Assembly: GCF_964340395.1 (NCBI RefSeq)
Contig: NC_135549.1
Coordinates: 7,738,842-7,802,841 of the forward strand
Source of the DNA: Glandiceps talaboti
Lineage: Eukaryota > Hemichordata > Enteropneusta > Spengelidae
Direction: 5' to 3'
DNA: 64,000 bases
The notes under the pieces are model-generated. The model saw nothing but the letters and a program-made list of their open reading frames with translations. It was not told where the DNA came from and searched no databases. Shown in pieces: positions 41,944 to 54,090 of the stretch. The number at the start of each line of letters is the position of its first letter. Positions within the stretch are counted from its first letter, which is position 1. The position numbers and the translations under genes were made by a program.

Positions 41944-44900
41944 CAACATGGGAAATAGCTTATTTGGTGTTTATACACAATATCAGTAATAAAAACACCT
42001 CACAACCAGTTCTGTAAAGAAAAATGTGACTTGTCACATGAAATGTTTAAAATGAAGATGATTCATTAGTTGATTTATGATAGGGCTCAAAAACAACATG
42101 TTTTTAGGTCACCAAGCCAGTGAAAATCAATGCCAATATACATGTCTATTGTTGTACACTATATAATGTATTATATACAGAGATAATAGTTTTATGTCCA
42201 GTTTAGAACTGAGCATTCACATCACAAGGTGAGGAATAGGATCATGTAAATTTTAGTTGACAGACATCACAAACATCAAATTACATCACATCATGCATCA
42301 ACCTGTCAAATTCCACAACTTCCCAACTGTCAGTTATTATATTACCAGTACCCAAGTGTTTTTTGATTCTCAGCAGAGTAGGATTTTCACTTGGATTCAT
42401 TTCAAATATACAGTATTCATTAAATACCAGATCAAAGACCATGAACTCAATTGCCACACACATTTTGGTCACTGTAGCAACTTGATGGACATCTTAGCAA
42501 CTGGCGCCATGCAGGTTAAGTGGGGATTTATGACTAAAAATTACATGGTGGCCACCATTTTTATATATCTAAATCAAAGAAACAACAGTTGAAGTCTCAA
42601 AGTGTAAAATCTGATATTGATAGTAAAGTGTCACATGATTGATACGACCATGGAATTACTCTTTGACCGGAAGAGAATAAGGGTTTGATACAAGGGGACT
42701 CTGTCTGTCATTCTTTATCCCACTAAACTGACACTGCCTTACATTCATACTGAGATACATCAAATATGAAATCAATGACTGTGTTCACCCCAGACCCCAA
42801 ACAAGAGAGCTCAGAGTCTGCTAACGACTTCTGTAGTTGCCTTGAGACATGGTAGGGGAATCTTGGGTCTATTTGTTGTTTTGATACCATATTTTTTGTG
42901 AAAGTAAAGTGGTTTGGAAATCAGGAACATTGTTTTCATTTTGTCAAGAGGACCTGGCATCCATATTATTTTGTTCAGAGAGAAGACTGGAAATTTCCAG
43001 CCACATTTTGAATTTGATCTAATTCATTTTATCTATCCATTCCAGGTTTTGTCAGAGGAGAGCAAAGAGAGCCACCATTACAACACAAACGTTATCCTGT
43101 TAACCCATCATCCAAAATCACAAATACAACCAAAATGTACCTCCAAGATCCTTCTGAAGACAGTACTGATGTTGCAGTGCCAATAAATATCACTTCAAAG
43201 AAAACACCCATAATAGCAGCACTGGACCAAACCAGACCTGTTGTACAAGACAATAAAACAGCACCCATAGACAAAAGAGATAAATCTAAAACTTATAAAC
43301 TAGAACCAAAGAAAGATAAAGCTAAAACTTATAAAATTCATGTAGGGGATGCGGAAAGGATTGAAAAGAAGACAAAGCCAGAGAAAGCAGAGGTTGAAGT
43401 CAAAGAAAAAGTAAAGGTTGCTGAGAAAGAGAATGTGGCAAAGAACCTCGAGCAGAATGGAGTGAGTCAAGAAATATTGTACTGTCAAAATAGAAAACAC
43501 TTTGTAATAGAGTTATTGTCATGTCCACAACTTACTATTGGATCTGAAGAGTATTGATAAAAGTACCAGTACATCTGTAGGACCTCAGTCATCAACTCTC
43601 ATCTCCAAACTTTACGTACTTCCATCAGTAACATCCTAGCATTGTTTACTGATAGGCATGTTCACATGATACTGCTGTGTCACCAATTGTATTGCTTCAT
43701 TAATTTGATTATTTCTGTGTCCTGATGTCACATTTAGAAAGTTGTGACTCTTTGAAAGATTCTATTTCAAAAAGTTTTCAACAATGACTGTATCAACTCC
43801 CTCCCATATATTGGTACTGGTTCCCTGTCATGTGGTTAGATTTCAGGATAACAAGTTATGGGTTCACATCCCACTTTAGTAGTATAGTAAAAGGAGGACT
43901 TTACGAAATCAGTTTTTGGGGGTTTACCAACATCCATGAGTGAATATTAACACTACATCACTTCATATCACAGGCAACTTATAATCTACCTGTACTCAGA
44001 AGTGTGTATTGATCAAAACTATAATTCCCTCAGGGATTAGTTTAGCTTTGATGAGGAGGAATACTTCTGTATTTGTTGTCTTCACTCATCAGAATGTAAC
44101 ATTTATGTTACTTTTATTTGTCGGTTCAAAGATTTTCACACTATCTCTGTCCTGTGTGCCTTTATACTGACATCATCTTTCTTTCCTTAGCTTGAATTAG
44201 GATTCAAATACAGAGCTGGATTCAGACGAAAAGACAAAGGTCCAAAGAGATTGTCAGAATACCAACGTCAGTTTGCATGGAAAGCTCCTGTACATAAAGA
44301 GTCACCATTGATAGCAGCAGAGCAGGTAAGCATCAATGGTTAGACTAGTGTACTTTCTGCTTGTGATTATTTCTACCTTCCTAACCAATAACTATGGAAA
44401 CAGGGTATTTATCACTTCTTGTCCTTTACTCCACTCTCAGTAAAAGCATTATGTATAATGAAAACAAATTCCATCCATGTACTTTGAAACAAAGTTCCAC
44501 CATCATTTTACAACATCATCATATGAGATGCACTTCAACAGGAGCTGTCACAATGGAATTTGTCATCTCACTGTATGGTAATTTTGAAGCAAATGTGATG
44601 ACATTTTATTTTTTTTTAAACTCCTTTGATGAAACCAAGAATACAGTTTACTGTAAATATGTTTTAATTACTGATGTGATGATATTCTGTTAACAGGTCA
44701 AAAGCTAGTCAGAACTTTTGGAAACCCTTTGAGTTGAGTTTGTTGAGATTATCCAGTTCTCATTTGTGTTTTTGTACAGTTTCAATATATTAAAATTCTC
44801 TTGGGCAAAAATAATGACTTGAATTTACTATATTCTGGTAACAGTATTACTTCATTTTGTTGAGAACTGTATGGTTTGACCACATTGTATTTACTGCTTC

Positions 44901-47900
44901 TATTTCTACCTTCATTTCTTTATAATGTTGAATTTCTGATTGTCAACTTTGTGAATTCCTGTCATCCTTGCAGATGATATACAATTCCAATGCCATTCCT
45001 GCCTACATGCCAGAGAAAGTTGCCAAGAAAAGTGAATACGAAGCCCAGTTTCAAGCCTGGAATCAAGTCCAACCAACACAACAGGAAATGTTGAAAGAAC
45101 ATGCCAAGAAAGATATAGAAGTGAAGCAGAAAAAGAAAGTGTCAAGGGTAAGAAACTCTCACTATTATCAGTATATCAACTTTTATTTCTACAAATATCT
45201 GTGCAAACAAATATGTGTTTACATACAACGTTACATACAAGGATAAAAACAGGACTGATATTTTGAATGTACAAATGATTCAATGTTCAAGAGAACAGGG
45301 TAAGAATATGCAAATTCCTGACACAATAAATACTCACACCCACCACTTAGCATACTAAGAACCCTGGCAAAGGGTCGCAAAGATTCCGTTCACAAGGCAG
45401 ATTATACTTGGTAGCTTGAAGAGTGAATAGAGTCAACAGATTTTGGCATTATTCCAACTCATGTCTGCATGCATGTACTCATGCATCAAGTCTGAACACA
45501 ACCAGATCAGTTAGTATTCTGATTGTCCTTGCATTGTTTAAAACAACATGACACGGTGTCATCAAGTATTAGAATCATGTAGACATGATGATGTATACAA
45601 ATAAAGCAGTACATTCCTCAAATTGATAGAGCACAGTGTAACTTAGCATTTATTTTTACAACATCAAGACAACTCCCAAATTGATATTTGTAGAACTAGA
45701 TGTGGAATTTAGACTAGAAAGTCGGAGAGAAAATAGTGCTGTTGGATTATCTGAAAAAATGTTGTGAGTTGAAATTTTACATTTCACATCCACATATTTG
45801 ATACTACAGGGTAAAAGAAAGAAGAGTAGTCCAAAGGCATCTCCAGATCAAATGCCAGCTGCTGGTGTACCAAGCCTTGATATTCCAGAACAGCTGAAAG
45901 TTGTTGAAAATCCACAGAAGCCTTTCTTTCCACACGGAGCTACAAAGTAAGATTAACTGGCTTTACATAATATACAGATAAATGTGACTTCTTATTGTAA
46001 TTGTCAAGTTTACAATGTTGTCATATCCAGAATGTATGAGCAGAGACCAGACTGAACAAAACCATTGTGTGTGACAGGTAGCAAGGTAGCTAGACATGCA
46101 ATTGGTATTATATTTATCTAGCTTGTTTCAACATGTAACAATCCACAAGCCAAGTTGAACATATTCAAACCTAAACTGTGGGATTTATACCCTGGTCATG
46201 CTATTTCATGGTATATATATCATTTATTCTTCAATGCTTGAAATATGAGTCAAAACATTCAAAATCCCCATTACTCTCTGTGGTTTGTCATAAATTATGT
46301 TTCTGCTAATATTTTTCTTCATTCAGCCAGAAAATACATTGTACTCATAACCTAAAGGCTTTCTGCTTCTCATCTTCAACTCAAAGTGATAAGGCCTTAA
46401 AGTCATTCATATATTCCTCAGTCAAACAAAGAAAAATATTTGGGAATAATGTCTAAGTATCTAAACAAAGGAAAGTACGACAAAACAGTAACAAAAACTG
46501 GGTCGGCAATTTTCCTTTTAGAGAAGTACTTTGTGATTTGTTGTCATTAAAATGTAATAATTTTCATCCCGCAGGAAATGGAAATCTGAATACAGGTCAA
46601 ATTACCGTGACCCTAGAGTGTTTGGTTACATGGAGGGAGTATGGCGGGGTGCAGATCCTCCCCACATCCAGCCACGTGATGACAGTTCTGACAAAGTCCA
46701 ACCTGTCGCCAAGGAAGCTGACAAGCCTGTAGGTGGTGCACCAGAATGGTTTGCTGAGGTAAGGAGAACACCTAAACAGTTCTCTGTCAAACCACAACAA
46801 GCTGATAAAGATGTAAAAGAAGGTCAGGATGTCAATTGGTTCAAAGAGGTGAGAGTGTTAAGGCTAGATAAAGAGTGAGCTGTAATCTAGATGCCACTCA
46901 GACACCTTCAGTGTAAGAATCTATACTATCCCTCTTTGTGCTATCATCTCCAATACTCAACTTTAATAAATTTACATATTATGAGTACTGTAAGTATTAA
47001 CTAACATGCATAAAATGTAACTTTTGTTTCTTAAACTCCTTGCTTATTTATTTCTATCACATAGTAGATAATATCCTGTAATACACAAATTGAATATGTT
47101 TATAATTATATCTCATAAATCATACCACGTTTTCATATTTATGGTATACAGTGCTTGCGTTACATGGGGATGCCTATCATAGTAATGGAGCTCACAATAT
47201 TATAACTCAAGAATTTTAGGATTAACCTGACAACAATCCCAAACACAGCTTGCATTATTGATTATTGAAACATACAGTAAAATAGTTCTTGATATGTTTG
47301 TTGTTATAATGTCAAGAATTCCAAAGAATATAAGATGGGGAATCAATTTTTGAAATCATCCTCTCAGGGGAAACCGAGAACATAGATAAATTATAATACT
47401 ACTAATTCTTTACACTGTAGGTTGTTGAGTTGAGGAAAAAGGCACAAGAATATCAGAAGAGAGCTAGAGGAACTCACTTTTCAAGGGAACACTTAGCACA
47501 GTTATTAGCACAGCAAGCTAGACTATGGGACCAAGAAAGTGAAGTTAGTTCTAGTACTCTTACACCAAGTGAATCACAACCAAGGTAAGAATATAGAGAT
47601 ATTATTGGCGCAGCGGCAATGGTGGTGGTGGTGGTGGTGGTGGTGGTGGTGGTGGCAATGAGTAAATTATGGTTGATCTTGTTATTTGTGTATTGAATGT
47701 ATTCTACAAAGAGAAACTATACTCTATGTACCTGTTGTAAAAAGTGATTTTGTACACACATGCAAAATATCAAATCTGGTATATTTGACACTTTGCCTTT
47801 CAATTACCTTTGTCTTATACTAGAAATCCATGAATGTCAAACTTCTGTGTGTCATTATCTAAGTTGAAATGTGTTGTCCCCATAACCTTACTAGTCCATA

Positions 47901-50900
47901 ATTTCATGAGCCCACTGTCAACTCTTTCAAAACAAAGTCCTTGTTTACCCTCAACAGAGTAAAACCTTCCAAAGAGACAGCAGCTAAGCAACAAGCTGAA
48001 CTAGCAAGACAGGAAGAAGCACCATCACCTAAACCCATTGAAGAACGAGCCACGATGCCAGTCAAAAGAAGACTGGCATGGCCACAGGATAAAGCAAGAC
48101 AAGAAAATGAATCTAGGTAAAGAAAACCTTTGGATATTTCTTCCTATGTGAACTTAATGACATGTGTGGCTAACAATAACATTATTGAGTACCATGATAG
48201 CTGTCTATGGACAAGGTATAGAAATTGGACAATTTTGGAGTCGTAATGGTCAAATGGTTAGAGTGGCTCAAAATCTGCAAGTTGCTGATTTGAGCCTCAC
48301 TGTTGCCATTTGTTTCTGAATGGCTAAAGACCTTGGGCAAGATTTAAAGTGCTTGTGAGGCAGACAACCCAGCTGTGTAATTGGGGACCTGGTAGGATCG
48401 TAGTCTCTAGGTCAAGGATTAAATGCTGTGCACTAACAGTGACTTACAAAGAGGATGCAATGCACAGATTGTATGCTCTCCAGGGAGTTGAGGAAGTGTA
48501 AAGGGTCATTTTGTTGTTATAGGTATAGGTCTGTATCGGGGGGCACTGAGTAAAGTGCTTTGTGTGCATTGTGGGAAAACTCTCTGCAAAAACTTACATA
48601 CCAAATTACTTACAGTTAGTAACTCTTTCTTAGAGTAAAATACAGTTTTCTGTTCACATGTAGTATTTACATATCTTGGGTATAAAGTTCAGAACAACCA
48701 GTTCAAACTAATATTTATCATGATATGGAAATTTTTCAGTCATTATCTGGTGTTTCAAATTACTTGTAATAATCTATGTGGTGTTTGATGACATCCTACT
48801 TTCCATGTCCACAGCATTGGCAGTATTCCAACACCAGAGGGCTACCATTCACATACATCACCCAGAGATTCTCAGGCAACCATTGAAGATAGCACAGAGA
48901 CAGAAGGTGGACGTGTTCCAACACCAAGATTAACAACTGCTGTAGAAAAGGAAAAAGCTCGGCATCATCTAGCTAGAACAACGCCAGCAGTTGGTAAGAC
49001 CACCATGTGTATCTAACTAGATTTATAAACTCCAGTGTTTGAATCCCATGGTCTTGGATTACTACTATTTAATCAATATGGAGTCATAGGATCATTTTTC
49101 TATTCAAGAGCAACCTTTTCTATTGCTCTGCCAGACAACTGTTTTTCAGTCATACTTGGTAATTTCTATCCTGATCTGACATTGGCCTTATGTGAATGTT
49201 ACATGAATTACCTGTAAAAAGCTGGCCATATTATGATGTCAAAAAAACATGGTGAATGCATGCATAGTGGAGGAGTTAAAAGGGAGTTGGGATCAGAGAG
49301 ATATTATGTATGTTACATCTCCTGCCCCTCCCCAGTACTTGTTATCTATATGATACATTTTCAATGTGAACCACAGTCATCATAACACTAAGCTGTGTGT
49401 ATACACAATGACTTTATTGGCCCTCTGTGGTAATACATGCAACTAGAGGTAGGACTTTGACATAGCTCCAATTTTCCATCCAGACAATTATTTTATCACA
49501 CAATTGTGGTGTGCATGTCTTATAATGATGTAATTTAATAAATGTTTTGAGGGCAGATGTTCATCATTTTTCCCTTTCCTTTATGCAGGTGGTGCTATAC
49601 TATCATCACCCTCATTCAAGGCAAACAAGACAAGTACAAGTAAGAAATCTCCTCCAGCACCAAAAGTCAGCAGAGCTAGATCTACTCCACCACCCCAAAG
49701 ACGTAAGTTTCAATCTTTCCCTAAAAATGAAAATAGATGATTAATCCTTGTGATAAATGATATGATCATTCAAATAAAATGTAAAATACAGTCTAGTAAC
49801 TCTACTACCGGTACATCGATATACCACCAATATACACCAATGATATTTTCGTCCCAAAAGCATCTGTAAATGTTCAACCTGGATTCACATAATATTCATA
49901 CATTATATGTGTTGTATGATGCATGAAAGATGAAATACTTGAATGACTGAATGTGTGCAGGATAAATCCTTCAAAATTGACAAACTTTACTGTATGTCTT
50001 TTGTACTGGCTCTGAATACAACATTTTAAACCTGTAGCAGAGTTAGCCCAAAGAGTTGTCTTAGTGTTACAATCTCAAGAAGCTCTCCATGCCACACATT
50101 TGGCATGGAGAGTTTCTCGAGATAGTAACATTGAGACAAGTCTCTGGGCTATGTTTTGCTCCAATAATTGAGTATGTTAAGAACCAGTAGGATCTATATT
50201 GTCCATCCTGTATCTGCCATTGGCATGTAATCTTGTGATAACTGAAGGACTAATGTATGGATCCCGTACCAACATAACAAGTACCATGCCTGAATTACCT
50301 TAAAGCCCCATTAGTATCCTTACACAGAATGGATCATGATATTTGACATAACAGTTTGGTCCTAGAAACTATATAGTTTGGTTTCCTATACAGGTCAACA
50401 TATAAAACCACCTAACATTCCAGTAGGTCAACTTTCTGATGGTTACCGTAGCGATGATGAGGAGAGTGATGCAACAGGTAATCGCCGTTACTATGATGCT
50501 AGAGATGGAGGACATGGTGATGGCAACATTGAGTGTAATTGTGGAGCAGATAATGTGGTATGTAGATACAAAGTCAGGCCATTATATATAGCTATCATTT
50601 CTTATGAACATTGACACACAACTTGATAACAACTTCATCATCACATAAGTATCCTGTATGAAGTACTAATGAGTTAAAGAAAATCACACTTCTGTACGGT
50701 AGTGATAAGTCACATTTGTAGTCAGAACATCTATCCACCAACCTCTATCATTGTATGACACTACTATTTGTGTAAGATTACCCTTATAGTAAAACAACGA
50801 TACTGTAAATATCTCAACTTGTTCTCTCCGAATGGAATAGTGCAGTGTAATTACCAATAACTGTTATTTATGCATGTATAATGTATACAACTAACAATCT

Positions 50901-51633
50901 TTACATTAAACATATGTTAGTAAACTGATAAATCAATGAATTTCATCTTCTTTGATTGTTTCCAGTTACATAAATCACCTTCAGCTGGTATGGAAACCCA
51001 AGACCCAGATCCTCTGAGTAGCCACTACCCATCTTCTCCATTCCTGAGGCATTCTGAGAATTACTATGAAACCAGTCCAGCACGCCCTAGGTTGCCGGAC
51101 GACAGGTCACAACTAAGGAAACAGAAGACATGGGCTGGTATTGCCCTTGAAAGGAATAGGAATGGATCAACAGCGAAAAGTGAGTAATACATTAAATAGA
51201 CCGAGATTAAACAGAGTATCATTTTTGTGTGAGTGGTATTTTTTAATCAGAGTAGTAACTATCAGTTGTTGTCAAATAGATTTAAATTTTTTTCATTTTT
51301 TTTTTTTTTTTTTACAAATTTTGCATTTTATTTGTATTTTTGTCAGGCCCAGAAACTACAGATTCAGATCCCCCTCCACCACCACGAAAACCAGCTGAAG
51401 CTTGGAGTATACCAACTGGTCCCGCTGTGACAAGCAAACCAGCGGAGCCAATAAGTCGACAAGCCAGTACGGCATTACCAGCCACACCCCCACCAAGACC
51501 AGAAGGTAGAATGGGAACATGGGATGATGAGGATGCCTGGTCTGTCTTATCTTCAAGATCCAGCTGTTCTTTGGCATCAGAAGTTCTAGAAAGAGCTCGT
51601 AAACGCAGAGATGAATTTTGGGGTAAAAAATAA
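39639..51633 (+). CDS. MDM1: MDM1 nuclear/centriolar microtubule-binding protein, 14 exons
   Basis: Orthologue of MDM1, which binds microtubules and restrains centriole duplication in vertebrates. Exons: 39639-39656, 40599-40713, 43058-43461 (or from 43046), 44191-44325, 44974-45147, 45810-45946, 46575-46848, 47421-47584, 47958-48116, 48815-48993, 49589-49702, 50394-50557, 50966-51179 and 51347-51633. They total 2,538 nt, 845 residues (human: about 714). The first exon is only MPVRFK, identical to the vertebrate start. Four SEY-x-x-x-(F/Y) modules (SEYKTHYKW, SEYQRQFAW, SEYEAQFQAW, SEYRSNYRD) match the family's tubulin-binding repeats. Other landmarks are GTHFSREHL, MPVKRRLAWP, RTTPAVGGAILSSP and the C-terminus RARKRRDEFWGKK. 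The Lys/Glu-rich stretch in exon 3 (KSKTYKLEPKKDKAKTYK) probably accounts for part of the extra length. Confidence 0.95.
40849..40893. repeat. Short perfect hairpin in MDM1 intron 2
   Basis: ATCATAGATAGTG and its exact inverse CACTATCTATGAT are separated by 19 nt. A smaller similar hairpin (GCATGGATTGTATTA / TAATACATCCATGC) lies at 41105-41136 in the same intron. Confidence 0.6.
41862..41938. repeat. (CA)n microsatellite
   Basis: About 38 uninterrupted CA dinucleotides in MDM1 intron 2. Confidence 0.97.
43818..43880 (+). repeat. Weak tRNA-like (SINE?) fragment
   Basis: TGTCATGTGGTTAGATTT resembles a D-arm with box A, and GGGTTCACATCCC resembles box B at the expected distance. No paired acceptor stem is visible. 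It may be a decayed SINE in an MDM1 intron. Confidence 0.3.
47621..47655. repeat. (GGT)n microsatellite
   Basis: Twelve GGT triplets in the MDM1 intron after the 47421-47584 exon. Confidence 0.95.
48235..48600 (+). repeat. tRNA-derived SINE with conserved central domain
   Basis: A tRNA-like head (box A AATGGTCAAATGG at about 48245, box B-like GATTTGAGCCTC at about 48287) is followed by CCTTGGGCAAG (48331) and CCCAGCTGTGTAATTGGGGA (48368), which resemble the core shared by many marine-animal SINEs (a stretch ending TGGGTACCTGG). The 3' limit is uncertain. It lies in the MDM1 intron between 48116 and 48815. Confidence 0.6.
50045..50150. repeat. Long imperfect hairpin in MDM1 intron
   Basis: Two 50-nt arms (50045-50094 and 50101-50150) pair at 43 positions, or 46 counting G-U wobbles in plus-strand RNA, around a 6-nt loop. 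Left arm begins AGCCCAAAGAGTTGTC and right arm ends GACAAGTCTCTGGGCT. The mismatch pattern fits either an aged foldback transposon or a pre-miRNA-like transcript processed from the MDM1 intron. Confidence 0.7.
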
Positions 51634-52526
51634 GTGTTCATGCAAACATTCCAATGTTACCAAAAATACAACATATATATAAAAGACTTCAGTGAAAGAG
51701 GAATATTTTGGTACTAACAACTTTATAATGCAGAAAGCAGCTTTGTAAATTTTGCCACATGTCTTGTTGTTTTCAACTCACAAGCTCTATGTTTGACTGA
51801 AAGAAAATGTGCCCAACAAACCAATCTAAGGAAAACCTACTAAGAACGTACATGTACACAGTTTCAGTTTCTAAGGTTACAAAAGACATGCTAAACTCCC
51901 ATTTTATGTCAACGCAAATTTTAAACAGGTAAATATCATCAAGGGCTTATAATTTCTCCCATCCCCATCTCACTGACCTACGTCCATGAGGTCATTGCAC
52001 ATGCTCATTTATAACTATCACTTTGGTGTCAGTTGGTTATATCTTTGCAAATACCTAAACATAGCTCAAGGAGTGTTTGCAACTTTTATAGTAGAATTGT
52101 AAATTTTATCTATCATCATTACTTTTTTTTGTAAGAAAAAAGTTTGTTTTTTAATCGTATATAAACCAGTGTCTTTCTTTTTAGTGGACTCAAATACAAG
52201 TATTAAGTTAAATAGTTCATTTTTTTCTGAGAATGTGTAGTGTTTGCCAATTTGTGTATGTATGCATGGTGTTTAACTTTATATTGCGGCATAGTTAATG
52301 TAACAGGTTGAATTTATTACCCGTTGGCCAATGAAAGCACTGTATTTAATTTGTCAGTTTTGTGATCATGTGTCTGTACATGTTCAAATGATTCCTTTTA
52401 ATTGTAAATGCTGCATAAAGAAAAATTGTCATTTTTTTTTTATTTTTGTAAAAACATATTTGTGAGAAATTTAGATAATTGTGATGTTTATCCATGACAG
52501 TACACAGACAAAAAACTGGCATGACA

Positions 52527-52532
52527 AATAAA
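52527..52532 (+). terminator. MDM1: Candidate MDM1 poly(A) signal
   Basis: AATAAA about 890 nt after the MDM1 stop. A second one, followed by an A-run, is at 52810-52815. The intervening DNA is AT-rich without open frames, as expected for a 3' UTR. Confidence 0.45.
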
Positions 52533-52649
52533 TACCCCTTTAAGTTTTACTACCCTTTAAATGATGAACAAAATCAGTATTTTCAGAAGTAATTTTTATA
52601 AAAGTCTTGTTGCATAATACTAAGCTGCATTTTGAAGCTGTTCCTCAGG

Positions 52650-52731
52650 TTATGAAATATGTAACAGAATGTGACAATTGATACATTGTTATGAAATATG
52701 TAACAGAATCGAACAAATTGATACATTGTTA
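52650..52731. repeat. Two-copy 40-bp tandem repeat
   Basis: TATGAAATATGTAACAGAAT followed by GACAATTGATACATTGT occurs twice with small differences, in the probable MDM1 3' UTR. Confidence 0.85.
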
Positions 52732-53590
52732 CAAAATAATTTGTACTAATTAGATCTTTTGATAATTTGACTATACGTCATCAGTATTGTCTTATGTATA
52801 ATTAAGAGCAATAAAAAAAAAGTGTAGAAAAACTTAAATTTGTCATATTCATTAGATAAAGAAGGGAACTTATGAAATTAATATTCTAATCACATTTTAT
52901 ACTTTAAACATCCCCTTTGTCCAAGTCAAAATAGACATCTTACTCTTTCCCATTGAAACTGGTTGTACCGTATAAAATAGTATAGTACATGGAAGGGACA
53001 GTGAAGCATGATAATGGTCCAACTTTAGGTAATTTAAGAATATTCATCCACAAGTTTGAATCGTCAAAAATTCATGAAACTTTGACATAGTATTTGTAGT
53101 ATAGATTTTACTAATGAAATGACCAAATAAAATCAACTTGAATTATTCTATCCACAGAAATTAATAACAAATTGTAGTAGGAATGGATGAGGTTTGTGAA
53201 CTGTAAAGGGTACACACTGAGTTTCTACATTTGTTGGGGTAACATGTGCTGTAGCATTCTACCAACTGAAGCACTTGTAATTAGCAAACCTCAAATTGAG
53301 AGCTAAGACACGGTAGTCAAGTATTGTACAGAAACAATTCAATCTGGTAATTCAGTTCAGTTATTATGCATATAAAATGCTGAGGGTTATTCACCATTAT
53401 GTCTTCAACTTGTGCCGCACCTGAAGACATGTATTTTTGATGTAAATATTTAAAACCTGAGTTAAATGGCTTATATACTCATTGTATACCTCTTTAACAT
53501 ATTTTCTGACCAACAATGACTTTTATTGTTTCAATTCCATCTTCAATATTTCAGGTTTTTCATTTGTATTATAATACAGTTAGAATGATC

Positions 53591-53684
53591 TTTTCATATG
53601 TAACACACTTGGAAGGTGTATTTTTTTCATATGTAACACACTTGGAAGGTTTTTTTTTTCATATGTAACTCACTTGGAAGGTTT
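53591..53684. repeat. Three-copy ~32-bp minisatellite
   Basis: CATATGTAACACACTTGGAA plus GGT and a T-run is repeated three times with one substitution in the last copy. Confidence 0.9.
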
Positions 53685-53951
53685 TTTTCACATATCACAT
53701 GTATACATTGTTTGAAAAAAATGAGTATTCAATCAAGCCAATGTACTTCTTTTAGTTTTCTGGTTTATTTTTTTAAATTCAAATATTACTTTTAGAGGTG
53801 TGTTTAAAACAAGAAACTTAAAAAGAACGGTTAACATATCAAAGCTATCCGACCATTTTACTGAAAATTCACCAACCAATGTTTGATATTATTATAACCC
53901 TGTTTTGATATTCTAGTTTAGTCAACATTTTTATAAAGTTATTTTTATAAT

Positions 53952-54090
53952 GTAATTACTGGTAGTCATGGTAACACAAAAATGAACAAACAGTACATGC
54001 AATTACTGGTAGTCATGGTAACACATAAATGAACACAGTGCATGGTTACTGGTAGTTATGGTAACACAAATGAGCACACAGCACATGTAG
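53952..54090. repeat. Three-copy ~48-bp minisatellite
   Basis: TTACTGGTAGTCATGGTAAC plus ACA(A/T)AAATGAACACA-like sequence is present three times with small indels, ending near ACATGTAG. Confidence 0.88.

Noticed and set aside
42257-42592. 111-codon plus-strand open frame in an MDM1 intron
   Set aside because: Composition is like surrounding intron DNA, with no domain or splice support.
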